Assembly: GCF_003382365.1 (NCBI RefSeq)
Contig: NZ_QTSU01000001.1
Location: forward strand, 1,984,001-2,048,000
DNA length: 64,000 nt
From: Lysobacter silvisoli
GTDB taxonomy: Bacteria; Pseudomonadota; Gammaproteobacteria; Xanthomonadales; Xanthomonadaceae
Reading direction: 5' to 3'
Shown here: positions 26,535-36,343 of the stretch, piece by piece
Layout of the letters: each line of letters starts with the position of its first letter
Position numbering within the stretch: position 1 is the first letter of the stretch
Made by a program: the position numbers and the translations under genes
Notes under the pieces: generated by a model
What the model saw: only the letters and a program-made list of their open reading frames with translations
What the model was told of the DNA's origin: nothing
The model's database searches: none

Positions 26535-27416
26535 ATGCCTTCGATCCGCCGCTGCGCCGCCGTTGCCGCCCTCGTCCTCGCTCCCGCCTTCGCCCCCACC
26601 GCCTCTGCCGCCGAGCCCGTGCTGCCGCAGGGCCGCGGCTACGAAACCCCCGAATACTGGCGCCAGCCCGTGGCGCCGTTCACGCTGGCCCAGCGCAGCT
26701 GGTACATCGGCACCGCCGGATTGAGCGCGGTGCTGATCAAGACCGACGCCGGCGCGGTGCTCATCGACGGCGGCCTGCCGCAGGCGGCCGACCTGATCCT
26801 GGCGCGCATGCAGCAGCTGGGCGTGGCGCCCTCGGACCTGCGTCTGATCCTGATCGGCCACGCCCATGCCGACCACGCCGGCCCGGTGGCCGCGATCCGC
26901 CGCGCGACCGGCGCGCGCGTGGTCGCCAGCGCCGAATCGGCGGTGCTGCTGGCGCGCGGCGGCACCGACGACATCCACAACGGCGACGGCCTGGACTTCC
27001 CGCCGGTGACGGTGGACCGCATCGTCATGGACGGCGAGATCGTCGAACTCGGCGGCGTGCGCATCACCACCCATTTCACTCCCGCGCACACGCCCGGCAG
27101 CACCAGCTGGACCTGGACCGACCAGCGCGACGGCAAGCCGCTGCGCATCGCCTATGCCGACAGCCTGAGCGCGCCGGGTTACAAGCTCATCGACAATCCG
27201 CGCTACCCGCATATCGTCGACGACTACCGCCGCGGCTACGCCGCCGTGCGCGCCCTGCCCTGCGACTTGCTGCTGACCCCGCACCCGGACGCCTCGGGCT
27301 GGAAGCCCGATAACACCGCCCAGCCGCATCCGCAGCCCATGAGCTGCGCGGCCTACGCCGACAAGGCCGAGCAGGCGCTGGACCAGCAGATCGCGCAGCA
27401 GCGCGGAGGCCGCTGA
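26535..27416 (+). CDS. subclass B3 metallo-beta-lactamase-like hydrolase, exported
   Basis: A 293-residue zinc hydrolase with signal peptide (AVAALVLAPAFAPTASAA). The B3 motif HAHADH (about residues 109-114) gives His/His/Asp/His; AHTPGSTSWTW supplies the next zinc histidine, ADSLSAPGYKLIDNPRYPHIVDDYRR carries the B3 serine segment, and LLLTPHPDASGW the last zinc histidine. All zinc ligands of L1-type enzymes are present, so beta-lactam hydrolysis, including carbapenems, is plausible. Its TGA overlaps the Nudix ATG (TGATG). No resistance island or mobile element is nearby, so it looks intrinsic. Confidence 0.9.
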   Translation: MPSIRRCAAVAALVLAPAFAPTASAAEPVLPQGRGYETPEYWRQPVAPFTLAQRSWYIGTAGLSAVLIKTDAGAVLIDGGLPQAADLILARMQQLGVAPSDLRLILIGHAHADHAGPVAAIRRATGARVVASAESAVLLARGGTDDIHNGDGLDFPPVTVDRIVMDGEIVELGGVRITTHFTPAHTPGSTSWTWTDQRDGKPLRIAYADSLSAPGYKLIDNPRYPHIVDDYRRGYAAVRALPCDLLLTPHPDASGWKPDNTAQPHPQPMSCAAYADKAEQALDQQIAQQRGGR

Positions 27417-27904
27417 TGCCCTACACGCCTATCGTGGCCACCCTGGGCTACGTGCTTTCGCCCGACGGCGAACAGGTGCTGATGGTCCACCGCAACGCGC
27501 GGCCCGACGATCACCAGCTGGGCAAGTACAACGGCCTGGGCGGCAAGCTCGAGCGCGACGAGGACGTGATGGCCGGCATGCGCCGCGAGATCCTCGAGGA
27601 GGCCGGCATCGCCTGCGATGAGCTGCAACTGCGCGGCACCGTCAGCTGGCCGGGCTTCGGCAAGCAAGGCGAGGACTGGCTGGGTTTCGTCTTCACCATC
27701 AGCCGCTACAGCGGCACGCCGTATGCAAGCAATCCCGAGGGCACGCTGGAATGGGTGCCGCTGGCGCGGCTGCACGAACTGCCGATGTGGGAAGGCGACC
27801 GCGAGTTCCTGCCGCTGGTGTTCGACCGCGATCCGCGGCCGTTCCATGGGGTGATGCCGTATCGCGACGGGCGCATGCAGTCGTGGCGGTATTCGCGCGG
27901 TTGA
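27416..27904 (+). CDS. Nudix hydrolase, MutT/8-oxo-dGTP diphosphatase type
   Basis: A 162-residue protein with a complete Nudix box, GGKLERDEDVMAGMRREILEEAGI (about residues 42-65), preceded by LGKYNGLGGK. The pattern resembles MTH1/YvcI-type 8-oxo-dGTP diphosphatases that clean the nucleotide pool. Start overlaps the metallo-beta-lactamase stop. Substrate is inferred from similarity only. Confidence 0.88.
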   Translation: MPYTPIVATLGYVLSPDGEQVLMVHRNARPDDHQLGKYNGLGGKLERDEDVMAGMRREILEEAGIACDELQLRGTVSWPGFGKQGEDWLGFVFTISRYSGTPYASNPEGTLEWVPLARLHELPMWEGDREFLPLVFDRDPRPFHGVMPYRDGRMQSWRYSRG

Positions 27905-27936
27905 GACCCGCGCGGTCGATGCCCACCACCTCCACC

Positions 27937-28042
27937 GTCATTCCGGCGCAAGCCGGAACCCACTTTGATCTTGCTTCAGGCCTATCGCCGCGCCTCGAGC
28001 AACAGCAACCACAACATGGGTTCCGGCTTACGCCGCAATGAC
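27937..28042. repeat. family C palindromic element, copy 1
   Basis: Starts GTCATTCCGGCGCAAGCCGG, followed by AACCCACTTTGA, and ends with ATGGGTTCCGGCTTACGCCG then CAATGAC. Each end also folds on itself (CCGGC / GCCGG). Further copies: 30738-30769 (one end only), 53795-53894 and 62129-62236. Confidence 0.85.
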
Positions 28043-28127
28043 GGTGATGGTGCAGCCTTAAGAATTCGATGCGCGAATCCGGGACGTACTCAACCTGCGA
28101 TGCGCATCCCCGCCCGGATCGAACGCC

Positions 28128-28334
28128 CTACCCTCCGCGCCGATGCCGTCGCAAGGCCGGCCGCCACGTCGGCGCCGGCAGCGTCGCGGCGGCCGTAGCC
28201 GAGAGCAGCCGCAGAAAGGCGGCTCGCAAGTCGCAGTGCAGCTCGGGGTCCGCGGGGTTGGCGCTGAACGCAGCGTTGCGAGCCGCCGCAAGCGCGGTCG
28301 CGTCGTCGGCATCCTCGGAAGTCGGGAAACCCAA
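28128..28334 (-). CDS. possible small ORF, doubtful
   Basis: A 68-codon frame from a TTG, downstream of the alpha/beta hydrolase on the same strand. It contains a helix-prone segment, NPADPELHCDLRAAFLRLLSA, but no ribosome site and no recognised family. Apart from this frame and the family C repeat, I see nothing in 27905-28370. Confidence 0.2.
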   Translation of the reverse strand: MGFPTSEDADDATALAAARNAAFSANPADPELHCDLRAAFLRLLSATAAATLPAPTWRPALRRHRRGG

Positions 28335-28370
28335 GGCGCGATCGGATCCGTTCGGCGACGGCGGCCGGAC

Positions 28371-29066
28371 TCAGCCGGCCGTAGCCTGCGCGGCCTCGTC
28401 GATCAACGCCGCCACCTCCGCCGGCCGCGACGCCAGCGACGCGTGGCTGGCATCGAGCTTGAGCACCTTCTTCGCGCCCATGCGCACCGACATGTGCTCC
28501 TGGTTCTCGGGGTGGATCATGCGGTCCTGAGTGGACAGCTGGTACCAGCACGGTTTTTTCTTCCAGGCCGGCGCGGTGATGTTGTCGCCGAAGGTGCCGG
28601 CCAGCGGCGCTTTCTGGGTGACCGCCATCACCAGCGCTTCGTCGGCGCTCAGGTCCTGGCAGAAACTCTCGTGGAACTTGTCGGCCTTCAGCCACAGGTA
28701 GCCGTCGCTGTCCGGCGCCAGGTTCGGCGCGGCCTGCGGCAGATGGGCCTGGGTGATGCCGCCCGGGCTTTCGCCCATGTCCGGCGCGAACGCGGCGATG
28801 TAGACCAGGGCCTGCACGTTGGCCTGGTCGCCCATCTGGGTGATGACCGCGCCGCCATAGGAATGCCCCACCAGCACCACCGGGCCGTCCACCTGCGCCA
28901 CCATCTTGCGCGTGCGCTCGGCGTCGTCGGCCAGCGAAGTCAGCGGATTTTCGACCGCACGGATGTCGCCGTAACCCATCCGGGCCAACGCGACGATCAC
29001 CTTCGACCAGTGGGCCGCTCCGCCCCAAAAACCGTGCACCAGCACCACCGTGGGTTTGTTGCTCAT
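28371..29066 (-). CDS. alpha/beta hydrolase
   Basis: A 231-residue cytosolic hydrolase of the Abhydrolase_6 group that includes small esterases and methyl-ester hydrolases. VVLVHGFWGGAAHW is the oxyanion loop, VGHSYGG the nucleophile elbow (Ser69), and LDASHASLASRP the catalytic histidine near residue 206. The ATG has GGGAGG upstream. It is transcribed divergently from an AraC-type regulator across 257 bases, which suggests that the regulator controls it. Substrate unknown. Confidence 0.88.
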   Translation of the reverse strand: MSNKPTVVLVHGFWGGAAHWSKVIVALARMGYGDIRAVENPLTSLADDAERTRKMVAQVDGPVVLVGHSYGGAVITQMGDQANVQALVYIAAFAPDMGESPGGITQAHLPQAAPNLAPDSDGYLWLKADKFHESFCQDLSADEALVMAVTQKAPLAGTFGDNITAPAWKKKPCWYQLSTQDRMIHPENQEHMSVRMGAKKVLKLDASHASLASRPAEVAALIDEAAQATAG

Positions 29067-29323
29067 GGCCCTGCCCTCCCGAATCGAAGCGTGGATCGAT
29101 ATGCACTTTCAACGTGGCAACGGCGCGAAAGCGGTCGGCACGAAGTTTGCGTACGGCAAGTAATCGCTTTCGATAGCGCGCAGGAAACTCGCTTCGCCGA
29201 AAGAACGAAGCTTCTGCGCTATATCGATGCCCGGTCGCGTGGTTTCCTCTGGACGAGAATGTGGATTCGGTGCAACTGTATTCGTAGCCCGATCATGGGT
29301 CTTGATCGAAACGCCGTAACGCC

Positions 29324-30241
29324 ATGCCGAAACGCCAAATCGCCTTGAAAACGCCCGCATCGGCCGCCCCCGACGCATTCTTCGAAGTCTTCAGCCTGAC
29401 CCGAATGCGTGGCGAATCGGTGACCAACGATCAATTGCTAAGAAACGAATCAAGAGATTTTCCCAGCGCCGCGGCTTATTTCCATTCCCTAGACGGACCT
29501 TCCTGCACCTTACGCATCGCCGACAGCAGACGAAAACTCACCCTGCACTCCGGCGATCTGATTTTCCTTCCGCACGGCGATGCGCACCGCATCGAATACG
29601 CCGCCAAGCACGACGCCCCCGTGCGGCTCACCACCGGGGTTTTCCGCTTCGAATCCGCCTACGGCAACGCGCTCACGCGTTCGCTGCCGCAGTGGCTGCA
29701 CGTATCGCAACTGGACCGCATGCCGACCTCGCCGCCGATCAGCGCGGTGGAATGGCTGGCGGTGACGCTGGCGGCGATGCACGTGGAAACCGAACAACCC
29801 ACGCTGGGCAGCGCGGTGATGCTGTCGCGGCTGATCGACCTGCTGTTCGTGTGGGCGGTGCGGCATTGGCTGGCCAGTTCGCCCAAGCAGCCCAGCGGCT
29901 GGATCGCCGCGCTGCAGGACCCGATGATCGGCGAGGCGCTGTCGCTGCTGCATTCCGACCCGGCCCACGACTGGAGCGTGGAGGCGCTGGCCGAACGCCT
30001 GCATCAGTCGCGCTCCGGGCTGTCGCAGCGCTTCGTCGCCCTGGTCGGCGAACCGCCGATCCGCTACCTGACCCGCTGGCGCATGCATCTGGCCGCGGAA
30101 CTGCTGGCCTCGTCCAACCTGCGCGTGTCGCAGATCGCCGAACGCGTGGGCTACGACTCCGAGCCCGCCTTCAGCCGCGCCTTCCGCCGCTACCTGGGCG
30201 AGGCGCCGGTGGAGTACCGCAATGCGCGCAAGGCCGCCTGA
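29324..30241 (+). CDS. AraC family transcriptional regulator with cupin N-terminus
   Basis: A 305-residue regulator. The N-terminal part fits an AraC-binding (cupin_6) domain: LTLHSGDLIFLPHGDAHRIEY near residue 75. The C-terminal 100 residues form the double helix-turn-helix: WSVEALAERLHQSRSGLSQRFVALVGEPPIRYLTRWRM and LASSNLRVSQIAERVGYDSEPAFSRAFRRYLGEAPVEYR. Its divergent neighbour, the alpha/beta hydrolase, is the likely target. The first 60 codons are less GC-rich than surrounding genes. Confidence 0.92.
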   Translation: MPKRQIALKTPASAAPDAFFEVFSLTRMRGESVTNDQLLRNESRDFPSAAAYFHSLDGPSCTLRIADSRRKLTLHSGDLIFLPHGDAHRIEYAAKHDAPVRLTTGVFRFESAYGNALTRSLPQWLHVSQLDRMPTSPPISAVEWLAVTLAAMHVETEQPTLGSAVMLSRLIDLLFVWAVRHWLASSPKQPSGWIAALQDPMIGEALSLLHSDPAHDWSVEALAERLHQSRSGLSQRFVALVGEPPIRYLTRWRMHLAAELLASSNLRVSQIAERVGYDSEPAFSRAFRRYLGEAPVEYRNARKAA

Positions 30242-30322
30242 ACCGCGTCCGCGGCCGGCCGGGGCCTAGCTGGCCCCGGCGATGTCCGCTTTCCAGCGCG
30301 ATCCCCGAAAGACGACTGTGCC

Positions 30323-30715
30323 ATGAGCCACTCCGCCCGCCTTTGCGCCGACTACCGCGAGTACCTGGCCCTGTTCGGCCCGCACCTGAGCCTGCCCGAA
30401 TTCGCCCAGGCCTACCGGGCGACGCGCCGGCCCGCGGGCGGGCGCGACCGGCGCGCGCGTTACCGCACGCTGCGCGCCTGGATCGCCGCGGCGGCCGAGA
30501 CGGAGCTGGCGCAGCAGCGCGAACGGCTGCGCCAATGCCGGATCAAATTGGCGGCGCGCCCCGCGCTCAAGGGCGCGGCCAGCGAGGAACGCATCGCCAC
30601 CCAGCGCATCGTGCGCGCGCATTACCGGCTGATGGAGTTGCGGCGCAGCGAGCCGGTGGCGCGGGCTGCGGGTGCGCGTGCCTCATCGGCCCGCGCGTCC
30701 GCCGCACGGGTTTGA
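30323..30715 (+). CDS. hypothetical protein, basic and helical
   Basis: A 130-residue frame beginning at an ATG 81 bases after the AraC gene. The product is arginine- and alanine-rich with a long helical stretch, AAAETELAQQRERLRQCRIKLAARP, and no signal or membrane segment. I do not recognise it. The ribosome site is weak (GAAAG about ten bases upstream). The absence of a better reading in the other frames gives moderate support. Confidence 0.45.
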   Translation: MSHSARLCADYREYLALFGPHLSLPEFAQAYRATRRPAGGRDRRARYRTLRAWIAAAAETELAQQRERLRQCRIKLAARPALKGAASEERIATQRIVRAHYRLMELRRSEPVARAAGARASSARASAARV

Positions 30716-30737
30716 GGGCGCCCTACGGGCTCTGGAA

Positions 30738-30769
30738 TCAAAATGGGTTCCGGCTTTCGCCGGAATGAC
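30738..30769. repeat. family C palindromic element, single end
   Basis: Reads TCAAAATGGGTTCCGGCTTT then CGCCGGAATGAC, matching the right end of the complete family C copies. No left end is present. Confidence 0.75.
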
Positions 30770-30854
30770 GGTATGAGCGGTGCGCGACCGATTCGAAGGC
30801 TGGAACGGCAGGCAGCAGCGTGCGCCCCCACCAAAGCGGGCCGATATTGAAACG

Positions 30855-30884
30855 ATAGGGTGAGAATAGGGTGGAAATAGGGTG
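30855..30884. repeat. three helically phased ATAGGGTG repeats
   Basis: ATAGGGTG occurs at 30855, 30866 and 30877, an exact 11-base period, 46 bases beyond the 3' end of tRNA-Pro. It could be a protein-binding array; no partner gene is adjacent. Confidence 0.5.
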
Positions 30885-30929
30885 GGCGAAAAAATCGCCA
30901 CTTCCAACCCGTTGATTTATCGCAAGTAA

Positions 30930-31006
30930 TGGTCGGGACGGCCGGATTTGAACCGACGACCCTCTGCCCCCCAGGCAGATGCGCTACCAGGCTGCGCTAC
31001 GCCCCG
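30930..31006 (-). tRNA. tRNA-Pro (anticodon GGG)
   Basis: 77 bases including an encoded CCA. The acceptor CGGGGCG pairs with CGTCCCG (one G-U), discriminator A. The anticodon loop CTGGGGG sits in the stem TCTGC/GCAGA, and the T arm contains GGTTCAAATCC. It follows ihfA and merR, the order I know from xanthomonads and pseudomonads. Confidence 0.97.
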
Positions 31007-31060
31007 ACGTGTTGCGATCACCGCCCTTGCGAGCGGGCGGCAAGTATAGCCGCAAAACGA

Positions 31061-31417
31061 TCAGCGCCGCAGCAGTTGCAGCACTTCTTCCAGTTCCATC
31101 CGCACCTGGCGGATGATTTGCGAGCTCAGCGCCGACTCGTCCTTGGCGGCTTCCCCTTCCAGGCGCAGGCGGGCGCCGCCGATAGTGTAGCCCTGTTCGT
31201 ACAGCAGGCCGCGGATCTGCCGCACCATCAGCACTTCGTGGCGCTGGTAATAACGGCGGTTGCCGCGGCGCTTGACCGGATTGAGGGTCGGAAACTCGGT
31301 TTCCCAGTAACGCAGCACATGCGGCTTGACGTCGCACAGCTCGCTGACCTCACCGATGGTGAAGTAGCGCTTCGCCGGGATCGGCGGAAGTTCGCGATTA
31401 CTGCCCGGATCCAGCAT
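31061..31417 (-). CDS. MerR family transcriptional regulator (ihfA-linked)
   Basis: A 118-residue regulator. The winged helix reads [53 protein letters not shown], followed by a short dimerisation helix ending in [10 protein letters not shown]-type heptads. There is no metal-binding cysteine cluster, so it is not a classical metal sensor. Its first codons overlap the end of ihfA by 20 bases, a fixed arrangement downstream of pheT-ihfA in many gammaproteobacteria. Its targets are not known to me. Confidence 0.93.
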   Translation of the reverse strand: MLDPGSNRELPPIPAKRYFTIGEVSELCDVKPHVLRYWETEFPTLNPVKRRGNRRYYQRHEVLMVRQIRGLLYEQGYTIGGARLRLEGEAAKDESALSSQIIRQVRMELEEVLQLLRR

Positions 31418-31697
31418 AAGCCTCCACCCGCTCCTTGAGTTTCTGGCCCGGGCGGAAGGTCACCACCGTCCGCGCCGAGATCGGAATTTCCTCGCCGGTC
31501 TTCGGATTGCGCCCCGGCCGCTGATTCTTGCGGCGCAGGTCGAAATTGCCGAAGCCCGACAGCTTGACCTGCCGGCCCTGCTCCAACGCTTCGCGCAACG
31601 CGTCGAAGAACGCGTCGACGAATTCCTTGGCTTCGCGCTTGTTCAGACCGACTTCGTCGAACAGCCGTTCCGCCATTTCAGCCTTGGTCAATGCCAC
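31398..31697 (-). CDS. ihfA: integration host factor subunit alpha
   Basis: A 99-residue DNA-bending protein that forms a heterodimer with Ihf[39 protein letters not shown] and [47 protein letters not shown] are diagnostic; the [10 protein letters not shown] arm inserts into the minor groove with its proline. It begins 34 bases after pheT and belongs to the same transcription unit. Confidence 0.97.
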   Translation of the reverse strand: MALTKAEMAERLFDEVGLNKREAKEFVDAFFDALREALEQGRQVKLSGFGNFDLRRKNQRPGRNPKTGEEIPISARTVVTFRPGQKLKERVEAYAGSGQ

Positions 31698-31731
31698 ATC
31701 GTTTCCCCTGTTCCTATGCCGCGATGCGCGC

Positions 31732-34134
31732 TCAGGCGCGGATCTTGGCGCCGTGGTCGCGTTCGATCGCCGCCATCACCGCCTTCACCACTTCTTCCAC
31801 ATCGCGGTCGGTCAGGGTGCGCGATTCATCCTGCAGAATCAAGCCCATAGCGAGACTCTTGCATCCGGTTTCCACCCCCTTGCCCTGGTAGCGGTCGAAC
31901 AGCACCAGATCACGCAGGGACGGGCCCGCAGCCGCCTGAACAGAGGCCGCCAGGGCCGACCAGGGCACGTCCTGGGCGACGACGAACGCGAGGTCGCGGC
32001 GGACGGACGGATAGCGCGACAGCGCCCCGGCGCGCGGCAGCGGGCGCTGGGCCAGCGGCGCCAGGTCGAGCTCGAAGCCCAGCACCTCGGCGTCCAGGTC
32101 CAGGGCGCGCTGCAGGCGCGGGTGCAACTGGCCGATCCAGCCCAGGCAGGTCTCGCCCTGCCCGTCGACGCGGTAGACGTCGGCCGAGCGGCCCGGGTGG
32201 GCCCAGGCCGGCTGCGAGGCGCGGTAGTCCAGGCGCGCGCCGGACAGCGCGGCCAGGCTGTCCAGGTCGCCCTTGAGATCGTGGAAGCCCAGCGGGCGGC
32301 TCTTGCCGTCCCACTGCTCGGCGCCGGCATCGCCGCAGGCCACCGCGGCGATGCGCAGGGTCTCCAGCGGCGCCTGGCCCGCGCGCGCGGCGAATACGTT
32401 GCCCAGCTCGAACAGGCGCACGCGCGGCTGCTGGCGCGCGAGGTTGCGGCCCAACGCGGCGACCAGGCCCGGCAACAGGCGCGTGCGCATGGCGCCGAGC
32501 TCGGCGCTGAGCGGATTGGCCAGCGGCACCATGCCGTCCTGGGCCTGCCAGGTGGCGAGCAGGCCGGCGTCGACGAAGGCATAGTTCACCGCCTCCAGAT
32601 AATCGCGTGCGGCCAATTGGCGGCGCAGCACCGACGCGTCGACGCGGGTTTCGCTGGGCGCGATCAGGCGCGCGGCGCCGGCCGGCAGCGTGGTCGGCAC
32701 GGCGTCGTAGCCGTGGATGCGCGCGATCTCCTCGATCAGGTCTTCCTCGATCGCCAGATCGAAGCGGCGGCTGGGCGCGGTCACGCTCCAACCCTCGTCG
32801 GTGGCGGCGACCGCCAGGCCCAGCGCGCTCAGGATGCGTTCGACTTCGGCGTCGGCCACGCGCAGGCCGAGCACGCGCGCCAGGCGCTCGCGGCGCAGGC
32901 GCACCGGCTGCGGCGCGGACAGGTGCTCGGGCAGCACCGCCTCGGTCGTGGGGCCCGGCACGCCGCCGGCGATCTCGACGATCAGGCGGGTGGCGGTTTC
33001 CACGGCCTGGCGCGGCAGTTCGGGGTCCACGCCGCGCTCGAAGCGATGGCCGGCATCGGTGTGCAGGCCGAGCTTGCGGCCGCGGCCGATGATCGCCGAG
33101 GGAATCCAGTGCGCGGCTTCCAGGAACACATTGACGGTGGCGTCGGTCACGCGGGTGTCGTGGCCGCCCATGATGCCGCCCAGGGCCACGGCGCGCGCGC
33201 CGCGTCCGCCCTGGCTGTCGGCCACGACCAGGAAATCCTCGTCCAGGCTCACCGTGCGGCCGTCGAGCAGCTTGCACTGCTCGCCCGCGCGCGCCGGACG
33301 CACCACCACCGGCGCGCTCAGGCTGTCGCGATCGAAGGCGTGCATGGGCTGGCCCAGCTCCAGCATCACGTACTGGGTCACGTCGACCAGGAAGCTGATC
33401 GGGCGGATGCCGCTGCGGCGCAGGCGCTCGACCATCCACACCGGGGTCTGCGCGCGCGCATTCACGCCGTCGATGGCGCGGCCGACGAAGCGCGGCACCT
33501 TGGCGCCGGCGTCCAGTTCCACCGCCATCTGCGCATCGCTCAGCGCCGGCATCGGCGCGGCGTCCAGCGGCACCACGCTGGAACCGCAGGCCGCGGCCAC
33601 GTCGAAGGCGATACCGCGCACGCTGAAGCAGTCGGCGCGGTTCGGGGTCAGCTTGATCTCGATGCTGGCGTCGGGCAGGCCCAGGTACTGCGCCAGCGGC
33701 GCGCCCACCGGCGCGTCCTCGGGCAGTTCCAGCAGGCCGGACGCGTCCGGGTCCACGCCCAGTTCCTTGGCCGAGCACAGCATGCCGAAGGATTCCACGC
33801 CGCGCAGCTTGGCGGCCTTGATCGCCATGCCGCCGGGCAGCAGCGCGCCGACCGTGGCCAGCGGCGCCTTCAGGCCCGCGCGCGCGTTGGGCGCGCCGCA
33901 CACGATCTGTACCGTGGCGCCGTCGCCGATCTCGACCTGACACACCTGCAGGCGGTCGGCCTCGGGGTGTTTTTCGGCGCTGACGATGCGCGCCACCACC
34001 ACGCCGTCCAGGGACTCGCCCAGCGCGACGACCTCTTCGACCTCCAGGCCGATCGCGGTCAACGTCGCGGCCAGCTGCTCGCGGGTCGCGTCGGTCGGCA
34101 CGTGCTGGCGCAGCCAGTTTTCGCTGAATTTCAT
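31732..34134 (-). CDS. pheT: phenylalanine--tRNA ligase subunit beta
   Basis: An 800-residue subunit of the heterotetrameric PheRS; length is normal. The N-terminal [35 protein letters not shown], the tRNA-binding OB domain ([29 protein letters not shown]), the B3/B4 editing domain, the B5 domain ([22 protein letters not shown]) and the C-terminal anticodon-binding domain ([19 protein letters not shown]) appear in order. It is separated from pheS by 197 bases that contain a family B repeat, much wider than the usual pheS-pheT gap. Confidence 0.97.
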   Translation of the reverse strand: MKFSENWLRQHVPTDATREQLAATLTAIGLEVEEVVALGESLDGVVVARIVSAEKHPEADRLQVCQVEIGDGATVQIVCGAPNARAGLKAPLATVGALLPGGMAIKAAKLRGVESFGMLCSAKELGVDPDASGLLELPEDAPVGAPLAQYLGLPDASIEIKLTPNRADCFSVRGIAFDVAAACGSSVVPLDAAPMPALSDAQMAVELDAGAKVPRFVGRAIDGVNARAQTPVWMVERLRRSGIRPISFLVDVTQYVMLELGQPMHAFDRDSLSAPVVVRPARAGEQCKLLDGRTVSLDEDFLVVADSQGGRGARAVALGGIMGGHDTRVTDATVNVFLEAAHWIPSAIIGRGRKLGLHTDAGHRFERGVDPELPRQAVETATRLIVEIAGGVPGPTTEAVLPEHLSAPQPVRLRRERLARVLGLRVADAEVERILSALGLAVAATDEGWSVTAPSRRFDLAIEEDLIEEIARIHGYDAVPTTLPAGAARLIAPSETRVDASVLRRQLAARDYLEAVNYAFVDAGLLATWQAQDGMVPLANPLSAELGAMRTRLLPGLVAALGRNLARQQPRVRLFELGNVFAARAGQAPLETLRIAAVACGDAGAEQWDGKSRPLGFHDLKGDLDSLAALSGARLDYRASQPAWAHPGRSADVYRVDGQGETCLGWIGQLHPRLQRALDLDAEVLGFELDLAPLAQRPLPRAGALSRYPSVRRDLAFVVAQDVPWSALAASVQAAAGPSLRDLVLFDRYQGKGVETGCKSLAMGLILQDESRTLTDRDVEEVVKAVMAAIERDHGAKIRA

Positions 34135-34221
34135 AAGGGACTCGGGAGACTGGGGTCGAGAATCTGGATGTCTGTGTTCGGAACTGCAGAAGCACTACGG
34201 CGGCGGTCGTCGTTTCGTTCC

Positions 34222-34304
34222 GTCATCCCCGCGCACGCGGGGATCCAGGGCTCTATCGAGGCATGACTCTGAAGTCTCTGGATCCCCGCCTTCGCGGGGA
34301 TGAC
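34222..34304. repeat. family B 83-bp palindromic element inside the pheS-pheT gap
   Basis: Begins GTCATCCCCGCGCACGCGGG, has the constant centre GGCATGACTCTGAAGTCT, and ends CTTCGCGGGGATGAC. It has the same length and layout as the tandem copies at 14670-15070. As RNA it would form a long hairpin between two genes that must be made in equal amounts. Confidence 0.88.
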
Positions 34305-34331
34305 GAACGAAAGCCCGGTCGCCGCGACCGA

Positions 34332-35462
<1,131 letters not shown>

Positions 35463-35528
35463 TTAACCACGTTGTCCTCGCACCGAACCAGTGCAGGGCA
35501 CGTGGCTCGGGACGGGGATGGAAACAGG

Positions 35529-35888
35529 TTACGCCGCGAGCGCGCTTTTAGCCTTTTCAGCCAGCGCCGCAAAACCCGCCGCATCGTGCACGGCGATATC
35601 CGCCAGCACCTTGCGGTCCAGGGTGATGCCGGACTTGAGCAGGCCGTTCATGAAGCGGCTGTAGCTCATGCCGTTGATGCGGGCCGCCGCGTTGATGCGG
35701 GTGATCCACAGCGAACGGAAGTTGCGCTTCTTCTGCTTACGACCGATGTAGGCGTACTGCAGAGCCTTCGTCACCGCCTGCTTGGCGACGCGGAAGACCT
35801 TGCGGCGGGCGTGATAGTAGCCCTTGGCCTGCTTCAGGATTTTCTTGTGACGGCGGCGCGCCGTAACACCACGCTTGACTCGTGCCAT
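35529..35888 (-). CDS. rplT: 50S ribosomal protein L20
   Basis: A 119-residue ribosomal protein that binds 23S rRNA early in 50S assembly. [39 protein letters not shown] and [29 protein letters not shown] are diagnostic. Starts 13 bases after rpmI, as in the standard operon, where L20 represses rpmI-rplT translation. Confidence 0.98.
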   Translation of the reverse strand: MARVKRGVTARRRHKKILKQAKGYYHARRKVFRVAKQAVTKALQYAYIGRKQKKRNFRSLWITRINAAARINGMSYSRFMNGLLKSGITLDRKVLADIAVHDAAGFAALAEKAKSALAA

Positions 35889-35901
35889 TGTTCAGTCCTC
35901 C

Positions 35902-36099
35902 TCAGAGATACGGCAGCATGCGGACCAGACGGCCTGCGTCCTCGGCACGAACGTGGTTCGTCTGCCGCAGGTTGCGCTTACGCTTGGTCGCCTTCTTGGT
36001 GAGGATGTGGCTCTTGTTGGCGTGGCCGCACTTGAACTTGCCGGAAGCGGTCTTCCGGAAGCGCTTGGCTGCCGCCCGATTGGTCTTGATCTTGGGCAT
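35902..36099 (-). CDS. rpmI: 50S ribosomal protein L35
   Basis: A 65-residue basic ribosomal protein: [36 protein letters not shown] is diagnostic. AAAGGA precedes the ATG. In most bacteria rpmI directly follows infC, but here infC is 2.5 kb away and ends with its own terminator, so rpmI must have its own promoter in 36100-36225. That region holds a hairpin TGATCC-GAAAG-GGATCA at 36188-36204 that could take part in leader control by L20. Confidence 0.98.
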   Translation of the reverse strand: MPKIKTNRAAAKRFRKTASGKFKCGHANKSHILTKKATKRKRNLRQTNHVRAEDAGRLVRMLPYL

Positions 36100-36228
36100 T
36101 GCGATGTCCTTTCGGAGATTAGGTCACTGGCCTGGGCGGTGGCTGTCGCCACGCTTTCCGTCCTGCCCTTGCCGGCTTATAAGTCGTTGATCCGAAAGGG
36201 ATCACGACAGGTCCGTAGTACTGCATAC

Positions 36229-36252
36229 AACAAACCCGGCGAACCGGGCCGG
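36229..36252 (-). terminator. terminator after the lipase gene
   Basis: GGCCCGG / CCGGGTT around a TTCG loop, followed by TGTTGT, 90 bases after the lipase stop and upstream of rpmI. Confidence 0.6.
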
Positions 36253-36343
36253 CCATTATGCCCGCACCGCGGCCCGCATGCAAACGGGCCCGGGATCGAA
36301 TTCCCAGGCAAATCATGGCGTTGGCGGCCGGCGGCCGCCGGGC

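Noticed and set aside
30716-31060. Prophage or island junction at tRNA-Pro
   Set aside because: No integrase, no repeat of the tRNA 3' end and the expected ihfA-merR context on the other side; only the phased repeats are left as a finding.
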